In this document: positions 8,254 to 14,259 of the stretch, piece by piece
How positions within the stretch are numbered: position 1 is the stretch's first letter
Layout of the letters: the number at the start of each line of letters is the position of its first letter
NCBI GenBank assembly: GCA_964624465.1
Contig: CAZUZD010000150.1
Coordinates: 1-14,259, forward strand
Source: CAZUZD01 sp964624465
Lineage (GTDB): Bacteria; Planctomycetota; Planctomycetia; Isosphaerales; Isosphaeraceae
Reading direction: 5' to 3'
Length of the DNA stretch: 14,259 nucleotides
Notes under the pieces: generated by a model
The model's database searches: none
What the model was told of the DNA's origin: nothing
What the model saw: only the letters and a program-made list of their open reading frames with translations
Translations under genes and position numbers: made by a program

Positions 8254-8355
8254 ACCCTCCGGCTCCGGGCCACACCCGGCATGCCCCTGCACACGACAAG
8301 GCCGCGTGCCGGCGAGTCGCTGCAACCCAGCAGCTGGACCCGGAAGCATGACCGC

Positions 8356-8385
8356 AATAGACCATATATCACGATTATGAATCAA
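8356..8385 (-). promoter_or_regulatory. Weak candidate promoter for PEP-CTERM gene 1 in an AT-rich patch
   Basis: The 8340-8400 patch is strikingly AT-rich against its surroundings. On the minus strand TTGATT (plus 8380-8385) and TCTATT (plus 8356-8361) are 18 bp apart. The leader would be about 145 nt and include the hairpin at 8228-8253. Apart from these, 8254-8629 shows no gene. Confidence 0.3.
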
Positions 8386-8629
8386 GGAGAAACTTCCTGC
8401 GTCGCGGCGCGACTCCGGCTTTGGGCCAATCCGACGGGTCTGGGGGCCGGAGCAGGAGCCCTCCACGGGGTGAGGCCCGGCCGCCACGGGCCAGCCCCGC
8501 CCGGTCTGGATCACGCCGCGAGGACCTCATCCTCGAGCCCGGTCAGACGGCCTGATCCGCCCGGCGCTCGTGGCCCCGCGGGGAGTCGGCGGATTCGCAC
8601 CACGCCGGGACGTGCCCTGATCCGCATCC

Positions 8630-9545
8630 GACTCGCCGAGCCCGACGCCCGACTCCTTGATGACGACACCCAGTGGAGCCAGGCTGCCGCCCACCCCGAT
8701 CGGCTCCCGGTCCTCCACCTGGCCGCCAGGGGCCGCCGCCATCGTCGGATCGCCGACGACCCGGGCCGCACCGCCCTACGCTGGCTCATCCGCGACCCGG
8801 AGCACGCCCGGCTGGGTTGCGGCCCCGCAGGCCGTGGGCGGCCGAGGCGAAGCTCCCGGCCGACCTGGCCGAGGAGGCCCGTCGCCGGGTCGTCGAGGGG
8901 CCGGCGGCCCGGCCACTCGACCGGATCCACTGAATGGACGCCGAGCTGGCCGAGCACCGCGTCCGCACCCCCGGCATCCGGGCCCGTCGGTCGGCCAGGC
9001 AGCGGACCAGACAAACGCCTCGCATCCAGGCGGCTCGGCCAACCGACCGGGTCCTGCGGGGCGTCCCTGGGCCGATCGTGGGCGTGCGAGGAGCGGGCCG
9101 AGCTGAAAAGGGGTCGGCAGCGGGTCGGGTTCGGCGTGCCGGGCCAGGACGAGACCCGCTTCATGGTGGTGCCCCCGCCGGGGCAGACGCTCGGCGCGTC
9201 AGGGGCCATCGTCCGGGAGTCGGCACCCGGGACTGCGAGGGCATGCTCGACGTGCCGACTGTGGCGAATGGGTGACCGGCGTGCCTCGCGCACTCGCCGG
9301 TGCGCCCGGCCAGGGCGAAGCCGGGTCCGGGTCCGACCCGGCGGATCCCGGAGGCGATCGCCGCCCACCTCCGGCCGGTCACCCGGCTGTCCCCGACGGC
9401 GTGGCACGGGCGGGTGGTCCTGATCGTCGACGACGCCCCGTGGCGCCGGGGCAAGCGGATCGACGAGGTGCCGGCCGGTCGCCCGCACCCGGAGTGCGTC
9501 CGCCTGCCGAGCGACAGCTTGCAACTCAACGTGACGGAATCGTCA
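8630..9545 (+). pseudogene. Decayed IS630-family transposase
   Basis: No single frame encodes this protein, but consecutive pieces in two frames follow an IS630-type DDE transposase. An HTH-like part (LPVLHLAARGRRHRRIADD, about 8700-8760) is in one frame. LPADLAEEARRRVVEGPAAR (about 8853-8912) is in a second, then TGA at 8931 replaces an expected Trp before DAELAEH. QDETRFMVVP (first Asp, 9148-9150) is back in the first frame, and GTRDCEGMLDV (from 9222) in the second. A stop at 9276 follows, then ARAKPGPGPTRRIPEA and VVLIVDDAPWRRGKRIDEV (second Asp at 9432-9434) and LPSDSLQLNVTE (Glu at 9537-9539). The C-terminal tail after that Glu is missing and PEP-CTERM gene 2 begins (stop codon at 9551) a few bases later. 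I saw no terminal inverted repeats. The left limit is approximate. Confidence 0.75.
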
Positions 9546-9550
9546 CCGGA

Positions 9551-10243
9551 TCAGACCGCCCTCGACTGGCGCGTCCGGTACCGTCGGCCGGCGGAGATCA
9601 GCGCGTAGCCGGCCGCCAGGGCGCCCAGCGCCACCTGGCCCGGCTCGGGGACGGCGGCCCGGGTCACCGTGGCTGGTAGGGACGCGCCCGCGAAGACCAG
9701 ATCACCCAATGAGGTCGCATAAGGGTTATCTCCATAACGGACAAATGGAGCGCTGACTTGCACGGGCACGGTCGTCTGCGTCAAGTCAAGATAATCATTC
9801 CCGTCCCCATCCAGCCCAATTCCACCCGTATCATTGGCAGTAAAATAGACCTTCCCGGCCGAATAACCATAATCCGGATCGTAATCGCGCTCATAATCCG
9901 AGCTGAGATTATTGTACCCCGTCAGAATTCCGACTTGAGAATTACCGACCTGGAACCACAGAGGGGAACTCAGTGGGGCTCGGCTGGTGGCCGTGGCATA
10001 AGTCGGGCTTGGATTGGAAACGGTGATTGCCGAACCTGAGTCGATGTTGGCGAACACCGTGAACAGCTGCCCTCCGACAAGCTGCCCGTTCAGGGTGCTG
10101 CCCGCCCCGAGAGTGGTGGTCAGCGTGTAGCGGAGCAGGGCGGCCTGCGAGGCCGTGGGTAGCCACAGACCGAGCGCCAGACCCAGGATCAGCAGGCTCA
10201 GGGAGCGGCGAAGGTTCAGCAGCCTCGGCTTCGGTCTCATCAT
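9551..10243 (-). CDS. PEP-CTERM sorting-domain protein 2
   Basis: Secreted paralogue of the two flanking PEP-CTERM proteins, 230 residues. The signal peptide covers about 1-34 and ends TASQA, then ALLRYTLTTTL and STLNGQLVGGQLFTVFANID (49-68). The middle (about 110-155) is Asp/Tyr/Gly-rich (DYERDYDPDYGYS, then LDGDGNDYLDLTQTT) and is encoded by unusually AT-rich DNA (about 9720-9960). The sorting signal is VPEPGQVA (198-205), a short helix, and GRRYR (219-223). Two ATGs are adjacent (10243 and 10240); AGGA lies 5 and 8 nt upstream of them, so either may serve. The start context (plus 10232-10251) is identical to that of gene 3 because both lie in a tandem duplication. A likely substrate of the exosortase at 5609-7369. 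Confidence 0.85.
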   Translation of the reverse strand: MMRPKPRLLNLRRSLSLLILGLALGLWLPTASQAALLRYTLTTTLGAGSTLNGQLVGGQLFTVFANIDSGSAITVSNPSPTYATATSRAPLSSPLWFQVGNSQVGILTGYNNLSSDYERDYDPDYGYSAGKVYFTANDTGGIGLDGDGNDYLDLTQTTVPVQVSAPFVRYGDNPYATSLGDLVFAGASLPATVTRAAVPEPGQVALGALAAGYALISAGRRYRTRQSRAV

Positions 10244-10290
10244 CGAGATCCTCGTTACGGGGTCCGGGGTGAGTGCGATACGGACGGCGC

Positions 10291-10318
10291 GGGGACCGGG
10301 GCGGGCGGGTGGGCTGGG
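10291..10318 (+). other. G-quadruplex-capable block, copy 1 (leader of PEP-CTERM gene 2)
   Basis: Six runs of three or four G with loops of 1-3 nt lie on the plus strand, which is the template strand of the PEP-CTERM gene. It sits about 50-75 nt upstream of that gene's ATG. It is identical to 11742-11769, whereas sequence on its right side has diverged. Confidence 0.5.
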
Positions 10319-10460
10319 TGAGAGCTCGGCCGCGGGCACCCGGGGTGGTAGGCCAGGCGGGAACCCCCTGCTGCACGTCGGATCATCGGGGGCGGGCGGC
10401 AACGCCCGACCACGGACCCAGACCTTACGAAGTCCCAGGATCTCTGTCAAAAATCAACTG

Positions 10461-10489
10461 ACAATAGAACCCATCAGTCTCACGAGCAA
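10461..10489 (-). promoter_or_regulatory. Candidate promoter of PEP-CTERM gene 2
   Basis: On the minus strand TTGCTC (plus 10484-10489) and TATTGT (plus 10461-10466) are separated by exactly 17 bp, in an AT-rich patch about 220 bp upstream of the start codon. The corresponding region of the duplicate (about 11885-11935) is also AT-rich, but its -10 is less well kept. The leader would contain the G-quadruplex block. Confidence 0.4.
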
Positions 10490-10606
10490 TTACCCTTTTG
10501 TCTTGGAGCGAGATCGGGATGGCTCGCGGTTCGGACCTCAGCAACCGGGCGGAGTCCTCCGCTGCGGACGCCATGGTGAGCCCGGCGGGAGGTGTCTCAC
10601 GCCGGC

Positions 10607-10867
10607 TCAGTCGGGCTGGGTGACGGTGTGCAGTCGGTCGATGGCCGGGTCGCGGAGGACCTGCTCGGCGCGGGTGCCGGGCCAGGTGATGGTGACGGCC
10701 TCGACGGCGGTGGCGGAGTCCAGGCCGATGGTCTGGACGAGGGTGTTGCCGCCGAAGCTGCCGTTGCCACCGACGGTGCGGTCGAGGGAGCGGAGCGTAC
10801 CCTCGGGGTTGCGGACGTCGAACCGGATCGTGGCGCCCAGCGCGTCACGGTTGGCCGTGCGACCGAC
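10607..10867 (-). pseudogene. Fragment of ASPIC/UnbV C-terminal domain (duplicate of the 3' end of the FG-GAP gene)
   Basis: The minus-strand frame gives GRTANRDALGATIRFDV, then NGSFGGNTLVQTIGL, VTITWPGTRAEQVLRD and LHTVTQPD-stop. This matches the last ~85 residues of the FG-GAP protein at 12046-14259 almost throughout (GRTTNRDAVGATIRVDV, NGSFGGNTLVQTIGL, LHTVTELE). Similarity stops abruptly upstream of GRT near 10867. The FG-GAP body and signal peptide are absent. An ATG at 10954 would give a 115-residue product, but its first ~28 residues are unrelated and run through a terminator-like hairpin, so I regard it as a gene remnant. Confidence 0.8.
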
Positions 10868-10881
10868 CCGAACACGAAAAC

Positions 10882-10928
10882 GCCGGATGCCGGCCCCACT
10901 CACGAATGGAGGGAGGTCGGCATCCGGC
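10882..10928 (-). terminator. Hairpin terminator candidate after PEP-CTERM gene 3
   Basis: GCCGGATGCCG (10882-10892) and CGGCATCCGGC (10918-10928) form a perfect 11-bp GC-rich stem with a 25-nt loop, 39 bp past the stop of PEP-CTERM gene 3. On the minus strand it is followed directly by GTTTTCG, a short T-run. It lies in the joint between the two duplication units and may have ended the transcript before the duplication. Confidence 0.45.
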
Positions 10929-10967
10929 AAGTGCGAGCCACCGAGGTGCGGCACGTTGGTCCAGGGC

Positions 10968-11696
10968 TCAGGCAGTCGTCGAACTGCGGCTCCGATACCG
11001 CCGCCCCGCGGTGATCAGCGCGTAGCCGGCGGCCAGGACGCCCAGCGCCACCTGGCTCGGCTCCGGGACGGCCGCCGCACCCCGGACGACCGTGCCGGCA
11101 GGAGCAGAAACGAACCCCGACATCGTCAGGGTTCCCGCTGAGGTCGCCCACGTCTGGAACGACAGGGCCACGCCGCCGGTCGCGCTCGGCGTGGTTGTAC
11201 CTCTGAGGTCCAGGTATGAGGGGTAGGAGCTTACGCCACTTGTCATTCTCAGTCCGTCAGCGGAGCTGTTCTCGAACCTGAACATGGATCTGTACAACGT
11301 AACGGGTCCGTCACCAAAATCCTCCTCGGAGTATTCCTTGAACGAGTAAATCCGATCGATCCCATTCTCCAGCGTTCCGGTCGTCGATCCGACCGTGAAG
11401 TGCACCTTGCCGATCACGGCGACCCGGGATTCGGTCAGCTGGCCAGAGCCAGTGCTCATTGTACTGGTCGTGGCCGTGCTGGTATCGACGTCCGCATAGG
11501 CCGTGAACACCTGCCCCCCGATGTTCACACCGTTCAGCGTCGACTGCGACGGCGTGCCCGAGGAACTCAGCACAAAACTCATCGTGTACCGCATCAGGGC
11601 GGCGTGGCCAGCCGTGGGTGCGCCCAGGCTCAACACCAGTACCAGCAGGCCGAGGAGGCGTCGATCGCTCAGTGACAACGGGGTCGGTCTCATCAT
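10968..11696 (-). CDS. PEP-CTERM sorting-domain protein 3
   Basis: Secreted protein of 242 residues, closest in context to PEP-CTERM protein 2 through the tandem duplication. The signal peptide covers about 1-32 (ending AGHA), then ALMRYTMSFVL and STLNGVNIGGQVFTAYADVD (52-71). SYLDLRGTTT-like sequence lies at 160-169 and the sorting signal is VPEPSQVA (210-217), a short helix, then GRRYR (231-235). The middle differs strongly from protein 2 and the protein is 12 residues longer. Two adjacent ATGs (11696 and 11693) follow AAGGA. It lies 349 bp downstream of the FG-GAP gene on the same strand and may be read from its own promoter. A likely exosortase substrate. Confidence 0.85.
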   Translation of the reverse strand: MMRPTPLSLSDRRLLGLLVLVLSLGAPTAGHAALMRYTMSFVLSSSGTPSQSTLNGVNIGGQVFTAYADVDTSTATTSTMSTGSGQLTESRVAVIGKVHFTVGSTTGTLENGIDRIYSFKEYSEEDFGDGPVTLYRSMFRFENSSADGLRMTSGVSSYPSYLDLRGTTTPSATGGVALSFQTWATSAGTLTMSGFVSAPAGTVVRGAAAVPEPSQVALGVLAAGYALITAGRRYRSRSSTTA

Positions 11697-11741
11697 CGAG
11701 ATCCTTGACTGGGGTCGAATTGTGTGCGATGCGGACGGCGC

Positions 11742-11769
11742 GGGGACCGGGGCGGGCGGGTGGGCTGGG
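11742..11769 (+). other. G-quadruplex-capable block, copy 2 (leader of PEP-CTERM gene 3)
   Basis: Identical in all 28 positions to 10291-10318 and at the same distance from the start codon of its PEP-CTERM gene. It sits in a 47-bp conserved block (11724-11770) with one mismatch to 10273-10319. The G-runs are on the template strand. Confidence 0.5.
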
Positions 11770-12045
11770 TCAGTTTGCCACCACGGGCACCGGGCCAGGC
11801 TGGAACACCCCGCCGGGCGTCAGGTCATCGACGGCGGGCGGCAAGTTCCGATCCCGGGCTCGGAGCGTACGAAGTGTCAAGATCCAGGTCAAACATCAAT
11901 CCGCAAAAGTATCCATACGTCCCATGATTGTTTCATCTCTGGACCGCCGCGAGATCGGGATGGCTGGCCCGTCCGACCTCACCGCCAGGCCGGCGTACTC
12001 TGCGGCGGAGGTGCGGTGAGCCCGGCGGGGGAATGACACTCCAGC

Positions 12046-14259
12046 TCATTCGAGCTCGGTGACGGTGTGCAGTCGGTCGCTGGCGAGGTCGCGGAGGACC
12101 TGCTCGGCGCGGGTGCCGGGCCAGGTGATGGTGACCGACTCGATGGCGGTGGCGGTCCCCAGGCCAATGGTCTGGACCAGCGTGTTGCCGCCGAAGCTGC
12201 CGTTGCTACCCACGGTGCGGTAAAGGGAGCGGATCCTGCCATCTTCGGCCCGCACGTCGACCCGGATCGTGGCGCCGACGGCGTCGCGGTTGGTCGTGCG
12301 GCCGATGAGCTTCAGGGCGAGCCAGTGCTGCCCCTCCAGCGGGTTGCGGAACAGGGCGTTGTACGCCTTGTCGCCGGGGTAGCCGCCGCCGTGGACGACG
12401 AACAGGTCCAGGTCGCCGTCGGCGTCATAATCGGCGAACGAGATACCGTGGCCTTTCTGGAGGTGGCCGGTGTTGGAGGCGCTGGTGACGTCCTCGAACT
12501 TGCCGTCGACGTTCAGCAGCAGGGTGTTCGGGACCAGGCCCGAGTACGACATCCAGCCGGTGCCGAGGTACAGGTCCAGGTCGCCGTCGAGGTCGATGTC
12601 GCCGGCGTTGACGGACATGGCCGGCAGCGGGCGGTCGAGGCCGACCTCGGCGCTGACCTCGCGGAACCCCTCGGTCCCCAGGTTGCGGTAGAGGCGGGGG
12701 TGGTGCCCCGCGACGTGGGGCAGGCCGTAGGCGTCGCCGACGACCTCGGAGAGCGACGAGCCGTAGTCGCTCACATACAGGTCGAGCCGGCCGTCGTTGT
12801 CGTAGTCCAGGAACAGGCACGAGAAGTGGAAGCCGGTCTCGGTCAGGCCGACCTGCGCGGCGACGTCGGTGAAGGTGCCGTCGCCGTCGTTGCGGTAGAG
12901 CCGGGGGGGCACGGCGCGGCCCATGCTCATGTTCGAGACGAACAGGTCCTGGTCGCCATCGGCATCGAAGTCGCCCCAGGCGGCGCCCTTGCCGACGGCG
13001 CCATTGGTCACGCCGGCCTGGCCGGCGATCTCGGCGAAGGTGCCGTCGCCGTTGTTGCGGTAGAGGCGGCCGAGGTTGCGGAGGTCCCCGCGCTCGGGGC
13101 GGTACTCGCCGCAGACGTACAGGTCCAGATCGCCGTCGCCGTCGCCGTCGCCCCAGGCGGCGGCCTCGCTGGCAATGGGCTCGTCGAGGCCGGCGGCGAC
13201 GGTGATGTCCTCGAAGGTGCCGTCGCCCCGGTTCTTCAAGAGCGACATCCGCGCCGGCTGCTCCCAGCCGCCGCGGAGGAACAGGAGATCGGCGTCCCCG
13301 TCGTTGTCGAAGTCGGCCCGGCAGACGTTCAGGGCGTACGGCTGGGCGTCCAGGCCCGAGGCCTCCGAGCGGTCCTCGAACTCGCCGTTCCCCTTGTTGT
13401 GGAAGAACGAGGCGCCCCGGTCGACGTCCAGGCTGCTGACGACCAGGTCGGGTCGGCCGTCGCCGTCGAAGTCGTCGAACACGCTGCCGCCGGCCAGGCC
13501 GGGGCCCCGGGCGTTCAGGCCGACCAGGGGGGCGACGTTCTCGAACCGGGCCACGGCGTGCCGGGAGTCGTGCCGGTCCAGCGGGACCCGCTCGGCGGCC
13601 GGCAGGTCGGCGGTGGAGTCCCCCAGGGTCAGGGCGGCCAGGGTCCGGAGCCAGCGGACGCGGAGGTCGCCGGGACGGAGCTCGCTGGCCAGGGCAAACT
13701 GCCGGAGCGCCTCGCGGGAGCCGTCCGGGAACTTGTGCTGGGCCTCGGCGACGATGGGCAGGATGCAGCTCGACGGGCCCAGGCACGCGATGCAGTTGTC
13801 CAGTTCCCCCTGCCGCAGGGCGACGATCCCGAGCAGGGCGTGGAGGTCGGCCCGGGGGTGGCCGGTCAGGCCGGGAGTGCCGGCCAGGGCCAGGGCCTTC
13901 TCGATCCAGTCGCGGGCCCGGGGGAACTCCCCTTCGTAGAGATGCAGGGCCGCCAGCGAGCGGTACAGGTCGATCGCCTTCTGGGCGGTGGCCGCGTCGG
14001 GGCGCTCGGGAAGCCGGAGGGCCTCGGCCTGGGGGGTCAGCTCGGCCAGTCCGCGGCGGGCGCGGTCGCGGACCCGCTCGATGCGCTCGGTCAGCGAGCC
14101 CTCGTCGCGGGCCGGGGCCATGAACCGCTCGGCGGTGCCGGCGATCTCGTCGTCGAAGAGCGTCGGGTCGTAGAAGACGGTCGCCGCCGTGCCGGGGGCG
14201 GCCGGGTCGGGGAACGTGCCGCGGCCGTCCGGCCCGATCGGCCCCCGCGCCGGCTCGGC
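12046..14259 (-). CDS. TPR / FG-GAP repeat / ASPIC-UnbV (CRTAC1-type) protein, 5' end outside window
   Basis: Large, presumably exported protein; 737 residues are visible. The frame is open to the right edge and the 46 codons before the first Met (14121) contain no ATG, GTG or TTG, so the start lies beyond the window. Numbering from that Met: TPR-like helices at about 43-160 with the family's Cys-containing segment (NCIACLGPSSC, 109-119). Seven Asp-rich FG-GAP/VCBS calcium-loop motifs follow, at 217 (DFDGDGRPD), 270, 325, 384, 439, 508 and 564. An ASPIC/UnbV domain lies at about 601-690 (GRTTNRDAVGATIR, NGSFGGNTLVQTIG, VTITWPG). The family forms beta-propeller-like, Ca-binding extracellular proteins of mostly unknown function. 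Its last ~260 bp are duplicated at 10607-10867. It has no PEP-CTERM signal. Confidence 0.9.
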   Translation of the reverse strand, partial: AEPARGPIGPDGRGTFPDPAAPGTAATVFYDPTLFDDEIAGTAERFMAPARDEGSLTERIERVRDRARRGLAELTPQAEALRLPERPDAATAQKAIDLYRSLAALHLYEGEFPRARDWIEKALALAGTPGLTGHPRADLHALLGIVALRQGELDNCIACLGPSSCILPIVAEAQHKFPDGSREALRQFALASELRPGDLRVRWLRTLAALTLGDSTADLPAAERVPLDRHDSRHAVARFENVAPLVGLNARGPGLAGGSVFDDFDGDGRPDLVVSSLDVDRGASFFHNKGNGEFEDRSEASGLDAQPYALNVCRADFDNDGDADLLFLRGGWEQPARMSLLKNRGDGTFEDITVAAGLDEPIASEAAAWGDGDGDGDLDLYVCGEYRPERGDLRNLGRLYRNNGDGTFAEIAGQAGVTNGAVGKGAAWGDFDADGDQDLFVSNMSMGRAVPPRLYRNDGDGTFTDVAAQVGLTETGFHFSCLFLDYDNDGRLDLYVSDYGSSLSEVVGDAYGLPHVAGHHPRLYRNLGTEGFREVSAEVGLDRPLPAMSVNAGDIDLDGDLDLYLGTGWMSYSGLVPNTLLLNVDGKFEDVTSASNTGHLQKGHGISFADYDADGDLDLFVVHGGGYPGDKAYNALFRNPLEGQHWLALKLIGRTTNRDAVGATIRVDVRAEDGRIRSLYRTVGSNGSFGGNTLVQTIGLGTATAIESVTITWPGTRAEQVLRDLASDRLHTVTELE

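Larger units (their letters stand above)
9551..10867 (-). repeat. Tandem segmental duplication, left unit
   Basis: This unit consists of an ASPIC-domain 3' fragment (10607-10867), a 360-bp noncoding spacer and PEP-CTERM gene 2, in the same order as the right unit. DNA similarity is easy to see in the ASPIC part (roughly 85% by eye over about 250 bp), around the stop codon, in parts of the spacer (GAGATCGGGATGGCT; the G-rich block) and at the PEP-CTERM start and end. Confidence 0.8.
10968..12306 (-). repeat. Tandem segmental duplication, right unit
   Basis: Probable parental unit: the last ~260 bp of the FG-GAP gene, its 3' flank (11697-12045, no gene seen; AT-rich near 11890-11935) and PEP-CTERM gene 3. 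It pairs with 9551-10867. The two ASPIC stop codons are offset by 1439 bp, and the PEP-CTERM stops by 1417 bp. The right unit is taken as the source because its ASPIC part belongs to a full-length gene. Confidence 0.8.

Noticed and set aside
7561..9423. 620-residue plus-strand open frame
   Set aside because: It runs antisense through PEP-CTERM gene 1 and only its right part matches transposase pieces; not one protein.
10155..11141. Plus-strand open frame across the PEP-CTERM 2 leader and ASPIC fragment
   Set aside because: Low-complexity Arg/Pro/Gly composition, no motif, antisense to better-supported features.
12425..13480. Regular recurrence of tcgccgtcg-like sequence, looking like a DNA repeat or CRISPR
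   Set aside because: It comes from codons of the repeated DxDxDG protein motif; spacing is irregular and copies are not identical.
12425..13786. 453-residue minus-strand frame inside the FG-GAP gene
   Set aside because: An Arg/Pro-rich shifted reading of the repeat region; the true frame carries seven Asp-rich motifs.

Overview
The window is very GC-rich and reads as planctomycete DNA, most likely from the Isosphaeraceae/Gemmatales side of the phylum. This rests on gene content, not on any marker gene: a DUF1549/DUF1553 (PSCyt-like) protein, a Tat-dependent DUF1501 protein, an exosortase with PEP-CTERM substrates, and a TPR/FG-GAP/ASPIC-UnbV (CRTAC1-type) secreted protein.

Left part (1-3974): a DUF1549/DUF1553 gene on the minus strand and a DUF1501 gene on the plus strand point away from each other across a 507-bp spacer. 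Their partners elsewhere in the phylum usually lie head to tail. The minus-strand gene is cut by an in-frame TAG at 54-56, and recognisable DUF1553 sequence continues past it to the window edge. The spacer holds a candidate promoter whose -35 and -10 boxes coincide with the arms of an inverted repeat.

Middle part (4080-7369, minus strand): a two-gene unit, an exosortase fused to an EpsI-like domain (GTG start, Cys/Arg/His triad visible) followed 50 bp later by a membrane-anchored TPR protein (GTG start, good ribosome binding site). A CRP/FNR-like palindrome lies about 50 bp upstream of the exosortase start.

Right part (7570-14259, minus strand except the IS remnant): three paralogous small PEP-CTERM proteins, each with a signal peptide, a divergent middle and a C-terminal VPEP-TM-Arg signal. 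They are presumably substrates of the neighbouring exosortase. PEP-CTERM genes 2 and 3 lie in a tandem segmental duplication of about 1.3-1.4 kb. Each unit carries the 3' end of the FG-GAP/ASPIC gene, a shared leader with an unchanged G-quadruplex-capable block, and one PEP-CTERM gene. The left unit therefore contains only an ASPIC-domain fragment (10607-10867). Between PEP-CTERM genes 1 and 2 lies a decayed IS630-family transposase whose DDE residues are still legible across frameshifts and stops. The complete FG-GAP gene runs off the right edge.

Taken together, the window looks like an exosortase locus with substrates multiplying beside it by tandem duplication. No tRNA, rRNA, CRISPR array or integrase was seen.
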